From Owenia fusiformis (taxonomy: Eukaryota; Annelida; Polychaeta; Sabellida; Oweniidae), in the NCBI GenBank assembly GCA_903813345.2, contig CAIIXF020000005.1, forward strand, positions 26,291,375 through 26,355,374: a stretch of 64,000 nucleotides of DNA, in the 5' to 3' direction. Positions within the stretch are counted from its first letter, which is position 1, and the number at the start of each line of letters is the position of its first letter. A program made the position numbers and the translations under genes. Shown here in pieces: positions 31,987 through 44,924 of the stretch. The notes under the pieces are model-generated. The model saw only the letters and a list, made by a program, of their open reading frames with translations. It had not been told where the DNA came from and searched no databases.

Positions 31987-32163
31987 CAGTTAAACATGTC
32001 TAAGTGGAACACCTTGGGTACCTCTAAAAAGTGTTCCACTTGGTAGGTGTTTCACTTAGAGGTTAATTTAACATTAAGTCAATTGGTCTTGGGACTCTGA
32101 AAAGTGTTCCACTGTCTGATAAAGGTGTTCCACTTCTAGAAGTGTACCACTTAACAGGTTTAT
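31987..32163. mobile_element. Pogo-like MITE, decayed
   Basis: The left end CAGTTAAACATGTCTAAGTGG after TA and the right end 'ccacttaacaggttta' are inverse, with 'gtgttccact' blocks inside. The last bases of the right end are lost. Confidence 0.6.
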
Positions 32164-34090
32164 GAATGTATGCAATTTCTAGTAATTGAGAGCCTTGATT
32201 GATGGTTAAATGGCTGTTTGATGAAAAGCAAGTCGATCGTCAATCTAGAAATTATATCTTCATATATCATTGTTTGAAATGTTATATTGACATTTAATTT
32301 GTCTTTGAAGTATTGCAAACTGTTGGTAAATTACCATGTACAATTTAATTTTTTAATGATTAATATGATACAAAGTTCAATTATATTGCAATATAATACA
32401 CAGTTGTAAGGTTAAAATTTCATTTGAGAGGAAGTAGCCATTACCTCTATAGTATTTTGTTATGATAAGACCTCTGTATTATAAATTGAAAACTTTAAAT
32501 TGTATTTGTTAAAGAATCATTGAGTTTGTTTTAATAACTTTGATTTATATGTATTTGCCTATATTTTGCAGGTGGTAAATGCATAAAATTTCATCCTCAA
32601 AAATTAAGTTTGAATTTATTTAATTAGACAATATACAATTGACACTATAAGATTCTTTTATCTTCTATCACAGAAAAATATAGACATCTCCCATATTACT
32701 TACATATTACATCTAGTCTAGCTGCAAGCCATTTTGACCCCCCCCCCCCATATGTGGTGAAGTAGATAAAGGGCTTGAAGCAATACTATATTACTAGATA
32801 TATTCAGATATATAATGTCTTAAGATATTTCTCTTTAACAGTTTCATATCATTTGAATTATTTCTGATTGAAATAAATGTTTTTATTGATATAGAAGTTA
32901 GATGATTTGCATTGTCCTTACTTCATGTTGATGATATATACAGAAACATATGTATGTTTGAAGGAGATTCTTTATATTCACTTATTTCATCTCTGAGAAG
33001 CTTAACTAGCAATTGAATAAACACAACTGGGACCATAAACTACACATCCTGTCAGGGGATGGTCTCTCTCTCCTATATCTTATTTAATTAATACTATATC
33101 ATCATGGTGGATTTAGTGCATGGAAATAAATCATTTTCTGTTATTTTCGAGATTGCAAGTTGTGTTGCATAACTAAAAGGGATGTATTCAGTATGTTTAT
33201 GTTATATTTATGGGCACCTGGGAATGTATGGAATATTGCCTTGTAAAAAGGACAATATTGTATAAAGATTATTGCTCATGATGTAGAATTCACACATAGC
33301 TGGGCAAGATGTGTCCGATTACAGCCAATCTGAACACAGTATTTCATATAACTGCACTGCATATAACCAATCAACATACCCAAGTTAAATCGTTGAGTGG
33401 TTGTCAAGGTGATAACTTGACTTGACAGATTGAAATTGATGCCTTGCCAACTTGACCTTTGCAAAAAGTTTCATTGAAAATATGTTCATGTACTGATTTC
33501 ATATCTTTTAGGTGATCGCATAGAAAATGTGAAAATAATTTAAGCTCAAGACTTGATGCACTGTGGCTGATTCATTCCACTCAGGCGTTGTTTCCTAAAC
33601 TTTGTATTCCCACTGCACAGTCATGCAAAGATTTTAAAACAGCACCTTAGAGGAATGATTCAGTCCACAATGCACTGAGTCCGGGGCTTAAATCCTTAAA
33701 CAATGGTTAGCGCTAAGGCCTTATTGATATCATTGCCAAAATTTTGTATTTTTTATTCTTGTAGTACATATTTGTTTGTTTTGATTGGTTGATTGGATTT
33801 GAAAACTATATTTATCCTGGGTAGCTCTATCAGTACAAAACTGGCCTTCTTAGAGGCCCTGCAATAATTTACAATTATTTACAATATATACAATTAATAT
33901 AAACACATAGAAATATATATATAGGAAATATAGAACAATATGCATCTTCAAAAGTATGCATTAACATAAAACATACAGAACAACTTATTAAGAGAAGAAC
34001 AATTTCTTTAAAGAATGCATTTATATGAATCTTCACTTTCTGATATGGTTAACTGTTTGTTGCTTGGTGAAGCAAATAAATGTGCATGTA
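32164..34090. other. Gene-free intergenic stretch
   Basis: AT-rich, no gene seen. It contains the mini-element at 32714-32788, listed separately. The 33276-33464 minus-strand frame has no recognisable domain. Confidence 0.5.
32714..32788. mobile_element. ~75-bp TAGTCTTGC-family mini-element
   Basis: The left end TAGTCTAGCTGCAAGCC and the right end GGGCTTGAAGCAATACTA are imperfect inverses; a C-run lies between them. Confidence 0.5.
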
Positions 34091-34094
34091 CACT

Positions 34095-34340
34095 TCTATG
34101 TCTCTATGGAACACCTCTTTACAATGGGCTTATCTTAATGGTGAACACCTCTCTGTGATAAACACTCTTTATGAGGACCACCTCTCTGTGGTAAACACTC
34201 TTCATGAGGAACACCTCCCTGTGATAAACGCTCTTTATGAGGAACACCTCTCTGTGATAAACACTCTTTATGAGGAACACCTCTCTGTGATAAACACTCT
34301 TTATAAGAAACACCTCTTTCTCTCAGGAACACCTTTCTCT
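34095..34340. repeat. 33-bp minisatellite
   Basis: The unit 'gtgataaacactctttatgagg' plus 'aacacctctct' repeats every 33 bp (34155, 34188, 34221 and on), about five units with decayed flanks. The 'aacacct' blocks resemble the interior of the pogo-like MITEs, suggesting the array grew from one. Because 33 is a multiple of 3, long frames stay open on both strands; the 102-codon frame here is therefore not evidence of a gene. Confidence 0.85.
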
Positions 34341-34798
34341 CACACCAAAAATACCTTTGCTAAGGCCACCCACAACCAATGTGTGTAATTGCATTCAACA
34401 AGGTCGATAAAATCAAACAAAATAACATAACATTAAAAATCATAGTATAGCTGTAATAAAACAGCACAAAAAGTTTTCTAATATTGCACCTGCATTTCCA
34501 GCTTTACTGCCCAGGCCTTGTATTTGTTCTCCACTACAGGTTTCTATATCATGTGTTTTATATTGGTTGCTGATTCATATTCAACAACATATGTTTGATT
34601 TGTTCCTGATTTACCAGGCAATTAGTGCCTTACACATTTGGGATGTATTCTCTTCATGTGGATTTTCTTATTTCCTCTTTTCATACATCACCCAGATTTA
34701 TAGGTCAAACTCGCAGATAAACCCTGATGCCCCAAGGCTAGTGTGATCACTACCCTCTTAGTGGGATAAATGAATAGAATCTACAGTGCTACATATCC

Positions 34799-35190
34799 GG
34801 GGGGGGGGGGGGGGGGGGGTACTACCATATATTGGCTATATGGATGTGTCGCTAAAATCTTAAAAATCCCTAGATGTAGGTCTCATTTTGACAAATAAAT
34901 CCCTATGTCTACTTTTTTGTGTTTGATGTTTTTAAATTCACTGAAAAATCTCTTGATGTGGGTCCCATTTTGACGAAAAATCCTTAGAACTGGATCAACT
35001 TTTTTTAAGTGGGTCTATATTAGAAAGAAAAACGCTGGATGTGAATCCACCTTTGAAAGAAAACCCCTAAATGTGGGTCCATTTTTGGAGAGACAAAAAC
35101 CTAGATGTGGGTGGATATTTTGAACCTCAGCTGCACCAACGTACAAAAATTTGACCAGTACCCCCCCCCCACCCCCCCCCCCCCCCCAGG
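34799..35190. mobile_element. ~390-bp element bounded by poly-G and poly-C
   Basis: Starts with G21 then TACTA (34799-34824) and ends with AGTA followed by long C runs (about 35157-35187), so the ends are inverse. The interior is four or five degenerate ~45-bp repeats built on 'aaatccctagatgtgggtccattttg'. No coding potential. Confidence 0.65.
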
Positions 35191-37569
35191 CTACAAATCC
35201 TGGCTGGTCTGACCCCAAAAGTTGAATTTATGGGACTGTAATTCTCATTGGAAAGTTTGGTTTTGACTCGCCTGTAGGGCTCGGCTTGATCAAACTTGTG
35301 TAAAGGGTACTTGCAGTCTCAATAAAGTGACAATTTACTGATTTACCCTAGATGTTTGATTCTTCTGGCTCTATGCTGGACTGTAATGAATTTCTTGGTA
35401 ACAGGAATTTTAAGAAAAATGTTCTCTGAATGGAGTTCTCTATTGGTGTGATTCTTTTAGAAATAGTTTTAATATTTAGATTTTTGAAAACCTCAAAACC
35501 AAGTTTGGCATTGCACAAACAAATAAACTAAATTGTGGGTGGTAATAGAAAATGTGTGACATCATAATTTCTATCCTCGGTTGCTTGGGAAAGTTTCGAC
35601 TGATTCCTGTTTTAAGGCTTTAAGCACCTCGCCATTGTTTCCATATATAATACAACTGAAATGATCATTCATGTAATGTTGACTATCATTGAAGATTCAA
35701 TAATAACAATTACAGGACCGAGAGATCAATTATTTCCTTTTATTGTACTTTGAAAGAAACACAATATTGACAAGCCAAAAGTGCACTGACACAATATCTG
35801 TCATCTACTATTGTCTTATTTTCAAACGAATGTCATGTGCTTGTCAGAAGAACTTTGACAGTGAATAAATAAAATCAAGTTAAAAACCAAACTGACATTT
35901 CAAGGCTATAGATTATATTAGCACAGGCCCATTGAATAATTAATATACAAATATTAGCCTAGACTTTATGAATAATTTTTTGAAAGATATTCGCACTATG
36001 GAAATAATAATATAAAATTTCCAAAAATATTTGAAGGTCATCTTGAAAGTATCTATAGAAAAACAAACAAAGATGAAATTGTGATATCACCTTTTGAAAT
36101 TGTATTTATGACAAAACTTTATTGTAAACTAAATATTAAATTGTGTATTAAATTATGGTGGATGAGGCACTGGACCTTAGATTCTAGTAGTGATTTAATA
36201 ATAAATAGATCAAGCACACTTTTATAAAAGCAAAATCAGATTATTAAAAAGTTGGGGATTTCAGAGTGGCCAAAAGTGAATGCTGCATTACTACGCCACC
36301 TATTAGCATCCTTTCAACTTACAATGATTGAGGTACATAGTGGATACAATCAAATTGAGAACACATGCTATCGTGTCATATTTAATATACCTGTTTCATC
36401 AAATGTTCACAGAACGGTACAAGATTGTCGCTGAATATGTATAACTTCAAAAGTGTACATAAATGTATATATATTTTGTTTGCTTGATCAACTCTATAAA
36501 TAATATGAGTCGTTATATATAATATGGGACTTCTATGGTAAAGGCTCTCATTGAAGCACAAAGTACTTAATGCTATGATTTGATATTACGATACATATAC
36601 AGTCATGTAGCTCAAACTACAAATATAAGTCATTCACTAGTTTTGATATTTGAATTCATCTGAAACTCCATCATGCCATTTTATACAGGTAGCACTAATA
36701 CTTTAAGATGGTGAATTGCGACTTCATTGTACTATGTGGCAGTTATCTTGTGGTACCTGACATGAATTCAGTGGTTATAGAAGGCAAGGGTATCCAGTCA
36801 CACCTAACTAGTGAAACATCAGAAATTATAGCACATCTGTGAATGTGATATCCTATTTAACGAGATCCTTGCCTTTCAAAATCAATCGCTTAGAAAATTG
36901 CCCGATTTATAGGAGTCCCTCGAACAAAGGACTCAGGTGTGATGGGTCAAAGGGTCCGCACAAATATAGAAATTCAGGATTCTACTTTGTAGTATGAATC
37001 GTGAATGTGCATACGTTTCTTCATATGACTGTTTTTGTGGCAACTAATCATCTGTCTTACAAAGCGTGCATATGAATGTATTTATTCAAATTGCAGTATG
37101 ACTGTATATGTGAATATTGTGTCTCATTTAGTTTTTTGCCAGTATGGTTTTCAAGGCCCATAGTTTTCCCAGTTCTCAGAGTTTGGAGGTTTGGAGGCTG
37201 TTTTAGAGCTATTTTAATTGACCATAAATAATACACATATCAATATTTATATATTTTTATCCATTTTTTACTTGTGTATTCTCTTCCCCCATGAATCATA
37301 AAAATTTTAATGGGCATTTTTGGCAAGCTGGAAAAACAAAATTGTCCAAAAATTCCCAAAATCATGAAAAAGTTCAAAAATCTTAATTCATTTTGAGCCA
37401 GAGGGGTGTTTTCCTTTATGGGGAATGGATGGTCCTGACTAAACATTTGATCCAAAAGAAGGTATTCCAAAGGAGAACTGTAGTTTTATGATTATTTAAT
37501 TGATATTTCTTCCATGAAGATATTTCATGTCGTACATGTGTTTTCTAAAAAGATAGAGGTTCATGGAAG
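35191..37569. other. Gene-free intergenic stretch
   Basis: AT-rich, no gene recognised on either strand. A small hairpin 'gagtccctcgaacaaaggactc' lies near 36914. Short frames (36252-36434, 37240-37470) show no domain. Confidence 0.5.
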
Positions 37570-38260
37570 AGATAGTTCAACCATGGGGATTGTTCAACCA
37601 TGGGGATAGTTCAACCATGGGGATTGTTCAACCATGGGGATTGTTCAACCATGGGATTGTTCAACCATGGGCCACTTCAATAGTATGATCTTTAAAAGAG
37701 AGCTTCATCTGCACCCTTTGCATTAGAGATTCTTTGAGCCTTAGCCAATCGGGACACTGAGAATACAGTCAATACAAATCTTGCTACCCAATCAAAATAA
37801 CATTCACTGAATTCTATGCTTTCATAAGTACCTGTCATTTAATTCACATTGAAATTCTCATTTAATGCTATTAACCATGGAAATAACTCAACCATAAAGA
37901 TATCTTAACCATGAAGATATCTTAAGCAATGGGCTTATCTCAACCATGAAGATATCTTAGCCACTTTAACCATGGGCTTATCTCAACCATGATGGGTTTA
38001 TCTCAACCATGAAGATATTTTAACCATGGGCGTATCTCAACCATGGAGATATCTGAACCATGGGCTTATTTCAACCATGGATATCTCAACCACTTTAACC
38101 ATGGGCTCATCTCAACCATGAAGATATCTTAACCATTTTAACCATGGGGTTATCTCAACCATGAAGATATCTTGACCATGGTGATACCTCAACCATAAGA
38201 GTATCTTAACCATGGAGATATCTTAACCATGGGAGGATCTCAACCATAGAGGTATGTCAA
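37570..38260. repeat. 17-bp AACCATG minisatellite, split in two
   Basis: Left block (37570-37670): 'gttcaaccatggggatt' repeated every 17 bp. Right block (37862-38260): 'aaccatgaagatatctt' and 'aaccatgggcttatctc' alternate at the same 17-bp spacing. About 190 bp of unrelated sequence separates them, including TTAAAAGAGAGCTTC at 37692-37706, which also occurs at 8019 and 16058. This may be a mobile insertion into the array. Confidence 0.85.
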
Positions 38261-41034
38261 TGATGGATGTAGAATATTTGTCAAGATTTATCTTGCTTTG
38301 TTCCATAAGAAAACCTACACTGATGTTGTCTGTTTGGAAATATATTTATTGTAGAGTCATATCAAATAGTAGGATCCAGTCTGTTCTATTCCTTGGAATA
38401 GACAAACCTAAAAATCAGAATACCTATATCAAACGTGGATGTTATTAATCAAAATATTGAAGAATCCTGAGAAATGATGTTCCCATGTTGATGTTTGGTA
38501 GGATATGTTTGTACTAGGCCTTGTAAGCAACTTCTGACACTATGACATAGGCTGGCATCAAGCTGGAGGCAAGCTGCCTCAACAACCCACATATTGTGCT
38601 GTATGTTTTCAATTAATATCTTCTATGAAGAATTTGTATTGTACTCAGATTTCATCCATATTTTTCAAATCTTGTTGGTTTGTTATGTAGGTCAGGGATA
38701 GATCTGGGAGTTAATGTAAAAGAAAATTTGTTGAAATTAATTAAAAAATATATTTCGGGTCAGTTTTGAAAATTATATCACCAGAAGTGGTGACATATAA
38801 GTTTCCAACTTTTTTGTGGCTGGTGTTTGGCGGTCAACATTTGGAAGTTGGTGTTCGGCATTTTGCATGTTAATGCCTTGTTAAATTTTTTTGTAATATT
38901 GAGGCTCATTTTCTCAGAACGTCACCTTTTTTTCAAAATAATGCTCAAACAAGGCTAATTTCAAGGCCTACATTATGAAGGAAGAACTTCAACTTTTTGG
39001 AGTCCCATCCAGTATTAGATCCACTTCAGGTATTACTTGATTGAGTTTTGCCATCAATGAATGATTTGAAAATAGTGTCCCATCAATGAATACTATTGAT
39101 CTCACACAGATTTGTCTCAGTGTTACAGTGTCAACACTCCACAACAGCTTAACTCCTGGCATTCCGAACAACATCAGTTAGACCTTCACCCAATCCTCCC
39201 CCCACCAACACCAAGTAAAACAATTGATCTATTTTACAACATCTTTGATACAACCATGGGCTTTTCAAGTCCCATTGAAACCCCATGCTACAACCAAACA
39301 GTAGGAATAATTAAATTATTCTAAACAATGACATTACACATACTATTCCATACAAAAGTTTAACTATGCAAAACAACATTATGACTGTTTTAAACAACAA
39401 TATAACTATTGCAAACAACACTGTTCCGTTGTATTAAAACTCGCTATGATACCAACAGTAAATCTTTACATTTTCAATATGAGAATCAAAGGAAATGAAA
39501 TTCTCACAATTTTAATCATTTCAGTTATTGATGATCAATTCATCCATTCATACAATGAGATTGATACAATTTTTATTCATCCTAAACATTTAATTTTCAG
39601 CTTATTCCAAATTCTTTTTATTTCATCATGACTTTCACTTCATGTTGGTTCAGCCACCTGGACAAATGTATCTAAAGCTCATCTTAGACCCCACACTATA
39701 GTGACATTTCGTAACACGTCCTAAGCCAAAGATTTTGCGATGGATCAGCTTCCGTAAACAAAGTCATGATTTCAACCGTTTGATCATCTTAACACCTTTT
39801 TCTTTTAAAGTATCTTTTAGATACACATTAATGTCTTTCCATCACAACTAGCCTTGAATTGTGGTCAAAGTGTGAAGCGTTTATATAAAATGTTGATGAA
39901 TTTGAGTGAGGGGCTTTGTATGAGAGAGAAAGTGTATTTTTAATTGGGAGGATATACGTATATGCATGTTTTTTGAAGAATAACATTACCCAGGTGTATC
40001 ACAAGGAAATTGGATTTCGCTGACTTTGAATATAAAGCCCAATTATTAATCCTTCATTGACCTTTATCTATTAAGGTAGCCATGTTGAGATAACTTTTGA
40101 ATGTGTTCTCACTGAGCCTCCATGATAATGCAAGACTAATCATTCTATACTTTAGCTACCTTAACCATGGCTTTTTCTCTATTTCATTTTTTATTGGTTA
40201 TATGCTTAAAAATATAAGTGTGTCTGGGCCCATAATGGAGTAATTATATATTTATATATTTTGGTCTTATTTGGAATAATTATATATTTTTGTCTTAGTT
40301 GGAATAGTTTTCTGTTTTGATGTTCTGGTATTATATTTCACTACTGTGAATCATTTTTGTGACCACTTATAATAATACAGAGTCTAATCAATTCTATTGC
40401 TTAATTTGAATAAATTATTCATTATTAACATTATCAAACAAGAGATAAATGGATGAAAATTATGATGGAATATATTTTAAATCGTTAATTATACGACTAA
40501 ATTAAACAATAATTAAGATATAAATATACACAGTCTAATAACCAGTTAAAAAGTTTATTTGATGGATTTTTAATGACCAGATGGCTCCCATCAAAAACTA
40601 TTTTTGTTTGAAATTCACAGTTTGAACCTTAAAGAAAATCAGTTTGTTATTTCATTATTGACTCAGATATTTATCACCTTTAAACCAGAAAAAGATTTCA
40701 CATCCCGCTCTTATATCTTTTAATCTTTTGAACATTCGTTAAAAATCTTCTATGCTATATCACGTGTAAGGTGTTTGGTTAAGAATTGATGTGAGTGTCA
40801 GTCAATAGAATATTGAATATGTTTCAACTAATGATATTTATTTTACTGCCAAAACAAAGACCAGCGTTTGAAAGGAAGATGGTTTCTTATCTTAATATAA
40901 AGAGAAATGAATTGATTTTGTTTTACATATACATCACCGGCCCGTTCAAAGTATTGGTTGGAGGGGGGAGCAACTGCACCAGAATTTTTTAAATATTTTA
41001 TTTAATGGCTGTCAGCTTTTACTATTATAAGTAT
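38261..41034. other. Gene-free intergenic stretch
   Basis: AT-rich with scattered 'caacaat/acaaccat' runs (about 39230-39430). No gene recognised; the short frames on both strands are unremarkable. Confidence 0.5.
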
Positions 41035-41960
41035 GAAGTATATGAGGTATGTTTTTATCATTGTGTCTTATTTTATGATATTTGTTTTCATCATGAGGTA
41101 TTACATCATGAGATGTAACTTCATGAGGCCTGTTATCATTTGGAGGTTTTGTGTGGTATTTAATCAGTTTAATATCATTTAAAATCATATTAATGAGATG
41201 TAATATCATGAGGTTTGGTGTCATGGGGTATGCAATCATTGTGAGGTATATTATCATATTTGATATCATCATGGGATATGTTATCATCATGAGGTGTAAC
41301 TTCATCAGATGTAATATCATGATGTTTGTTATCATCATGGGATATATTATCATCATAAGATATAACATCATGAGAATATAATATCATGATGTTTGTTATC
41401 ATCATGGGATATATTATCATCATAAGATATAACATCATGAGAATGTAATATCATGAGGTTTTTTATCATCATGGGATATATTATCATCATAAGATATAAC
41501 ATCATGAGAATGTAATATCATGAGGTTTTTTATCATCATGGGATATATTATCATCATAAGATATAACATCATGAGAATATAATATCATGAGGTTTTTTAT
41601 CATCATGGGATATATTATCATCATAAGATATAACATCATGAGAATGTAATATCATGAGGTTTTTTATCATTGTTGGATTTTTAATCATCACAAGGTATAA
41701 TATCATGAGGTGTAATATCATGAGGTTTGTTATCACCATTAGGTTTATTATCATTATAATATATAACATCATGGTATGTGATATCATGACGTATCCTATC
41801 ATTATGAGGTATATTATCATAAGATCTTATTTCATGATATTTGTTATCATCACGGGCTATGTTATCATTATGAGGTATAGCATCATAAGATGGAATTTCA
41901 TGAGGTTTGTTATCACCGTGGGATATATAATCATTATGAGGTCAAAAAGTTTGTCATCAT
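41035..41960. repeat. ATCATGAGG minisatellite with 67-bp higher-order unit
   Basis: About 920 bp of 'atcatgaggtataat'-type repeats. From about 41380 to 41660 a clear 67-bp unit recurs ('gaatgtaatatcatgagg' at 41441, 41508 and on), itself built of four ~17-bp submonomers. The outer parts are more diverged. Several long frames of Met/Ile-rich repeats on both strands are by-products. Confidence 0.9.
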
Positions 41961-43374
41961 GTTTTTAGGTCATTTTCATTTGTCATCATTTATTGTGACC
42001 TAGGGTATAATCATCTTGAGATCATCCTTGCCTAAAATCAACATGAAATCATGAAACTTATTAGCTGTGATTTCACCATGAGGTTTACAACTTTGGAGTA
42101 TCATCGCATCATCATCAACAGGTGGTCATTTCTAAGACATCGATATAAAGGATTTCATTCATGAGATGAACTCTCACTGAAGTGTAAATTAAGATTTAAG
42201 AAATTATTATATTGAGGAGATTAAAGCAAATATTTGAAGATTAGGGGTTTTGTTTTTGATACATCTTTTAGGAACATTAAAGGTCTGTGGGTCTTGTGGA
42301 TGGATTATTGTCACTTGTCAGTTTGGAGATATGGCCTGTAAAAACAAATCTAAGTATTCTTATTTGAACAATTCGATTTGAAAATATCACATCTGGGTCT
42401 CGCTATTGTCAAAAAACTTCTCAAGTTTTATTCTTACCTTTTATTGATCTCTTCTTCATACAAATCGTTATTTGAGATTATTTGCTTATTGAGATGGTAT
42501 AGAAATCGAAAAATAGAAGTATAGTGTATTGTCACTATGTCCACATTTGGTTGACAAAGCTGAATCAACACAATAAGAATGTATAATTCAATCAATTAAA
42601 TCAGGAAAATAAACCCCTATTTAATTGTTAGTTTCTTTCAAAGTATCATACCTTGGCCGTATAAAACTAATCAGTTTTCTTTAGAGAATTTAATACTTTG
42701 AAAACACAATGTCACCAGTTTGAAACATTCTCAATTGAAAATGTTTCATTAATGGATATATTTGAAATTCACTTTCTCAAGTGCGCTTTTTGTTTTCATT
42801 TTGTAGGCTGAGAGGGAAAAGTTTCAGTGATTGAAAATGAAATTGAATTTGCCGTTATGCAGTTTGAAAAGTTGGCTTGTCACCTTAAGTGGGTTGCTGG
42901 TCAGGTTATATATTATATGTAGGATCAAAAATGGGTTAAATACTAAATATTAAGAAACCATTAAGTCTGAACAACAACAGTGATTAAACTTACTGTTATT
43001 GCGCCCATTAATAGAATATATTAAAGAAGTAGAAGTTTTACTATTTTTACCTTATGGTGACAACGGTAAATGACATTTCAGCAAAATTAGTGACCCTGTA
43101 TTATAGGATAGACTAGTTCAATGATTTAGGAAAAAAAATTCTTTAATTTTGATTGATTTTTCATCTTGGCAAAATTACCAATACAAAATAAAATGGTACA
43201 TGCTTGTATATAGTTTATATGGAATGGTCCATTCATATTATCAGTTAGTTTGTCGTAGACATACAATAATATGGTACAAACCAGACCTTATGATAAAGTG
43301 AGTTAACTAGGCAGTATCATAGCTAGGGCAATGTGCATTGGCAAACACTCATGTGTGATCAGCTCAATGCAGCG
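41961..43374. other. Gene-free intergenic stretch
   Basis: No gene, RNA or transposon end recognised. Confidence 0.45.
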
Positions 43375-43765
43375 CCTAAAATGCACATTAGTGTACCTTA
43401 AATGCTCATTAGGTTGCCTCAAATGTGCATTTGGGTTGCCTAAATGCTTATTAGGTTATCTAAAATGTGCATTGGGTTGCCTTAAATCCTCATTAGGTTG
43501 CCTTAAATGCTCATTAAGTTGCCTAAAATACGCATTGGGTGCATTGGATTGCCTGAAATGCTCATTAGGTTGCCTCAAATGTGCATTTGGGTTGCCTAAA
43601 TGCTTATTAGGTTGCCTTAAATGCTCATTAGGTTGCCTAAAATGTGCATTGGGTGCATTGGGTTGCCTTAAATGCTCATTAGGTTGCTTAATATGTGCAT
43701 TGGGTTGCTTAAATGTCATTAGGTTTCCTAAAATGTGCATTGGGTTGCCTATACCTGTGGTATAG
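43375..43765. repeat. 21-bp TTGCCTAAATG minisatellite
   Basis: Alternating 'ggttgccttaaatgctcatta' and 'ggttgcctaaaatgtgcattg' units of 21 bp, with a larger ordered pattern (two blocks both containing 'gtgcattgggtgcattgg'). The unit is a multiple of 3, so a 144-codon frame of CLKCSLG-type repeats stays open on + and one of RQPNEHL-type on minus. I judge both incidental. Confidence 0.9.
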
Positions 43766-44924
43766 GCATCTGTGCATTTAATGAATAAAGCTGAAACATT
43801 ACTGCAACCGGTTGATGTGCTTGTATTGTATTGTATTTTATTGTTTGATATTATATTGTATTGAACATGAAATAAAGACAGAAGACCCCCATGGGAGTGG
43901 CAACCACACTGTTTTGTAGAACATTAATATATTACATAAAATAATGATCCTATCTCCACCTCAGTCCCCCTCTCCCTGTTTAGTGTGACCTACTTTCACT
44001 AAAATATCGGTCATTGAATTAAAAGCTTGAGGGAATAATGCTTAGGTAGATAAAGGGAGTGTTTCAATAATTAAACTTGGTCAAAATGACCTACTTTCAC
44101 TTGAAATAGTTCTGTGAAATTTATTACAAATAACATTGATAATGATGACTCAAAGATTAAGCTAGTGGTTGTGTGTAAACAAGAATTTGCTGCCAAATTT
44201 TGAGCACATTTCCTCATTGGAGTTTGTAAGTGAGGTTTTGTAATTGGAGATTGGAAGGCGATTATGGGAGGTCTTGGAAAATAATAAATTGAAGGTTTTA
44301 GCATTAATCTATTTTTAAATTTCAAATTTTTGTTATTGGTGGTTTTACAATTACGAAGACGTCATTGCATCCTGAATTTAACTGTCAATAAGTTGCTTTA
44401 CAAACTATCACAATACAGATGAATTAAGTAAATGTTGTTTTAAATTCACTTTATTGATTCAAGTATCGGCATATATTTAATCAGTAAATTATGTTACCCA
44501 GTTTCAAAGTCATTGTATCATTCTAGTTTTGCAGAATGTATTCAACCCGTTTCTCTCTCTGTTTGTCTCTTATGATCTACCTATAAGTTAGATTGATTGT
44601 GGTCTCTGTTGCAGTCAATATACACTTGGCTATTACATATCAATACGAACCTATTACGTTGGAATATTTTCCGCCGGGTATTTTCAATAACGCAAATGCG
44701 AGTAGGTAGTTACCAGTTTCACCACCAGGTGGCTCGCTCGTTGATAAACAATTTTCGAAACCATATTTTTAGATGTATTTTTACAAGTAGATTTCAAATG
44801 TGACATCACTTTGACTGAATTTTGAATATTTAATGACGTAAATCAAGATCATTTCTACTCGCATCTAGTCTATTCTCAAAACCACGCTGAATGCAGATAA
44901 AGTATTATACATCTTTGTGTAGTA
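43766..44924. other. Gene-free intergenic stretch
   Basis: No gene recognised; a short 'attgtattgtattttattg' run is near 43825. The frames at 44071-44325 and 44597-44803 show no domain. Confidence 0.45.

Noticed and set aside
34080-34388. 102-codon frame with 11-residue repeats
   Set aside because: The 33-bp minisatellite keeps all frames open; no signal of selection is visible.
41012-41968. Met/Ile-rich frames of about 80-120 codons on both strands
   Set aside because: They are products of the ATCATGAGG minisatellite.
43331-43765. 144-codon frame of Cys/Leu/Lys heptapeptide repeats
   Set aside because: It results from a 21-bp tandem repeat; the opposite strand is equally open.
37570-43765. 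CRISPR array
   Set aside because: Regular repeats here have no unique spacers; they are eukaryotic minisatellites.
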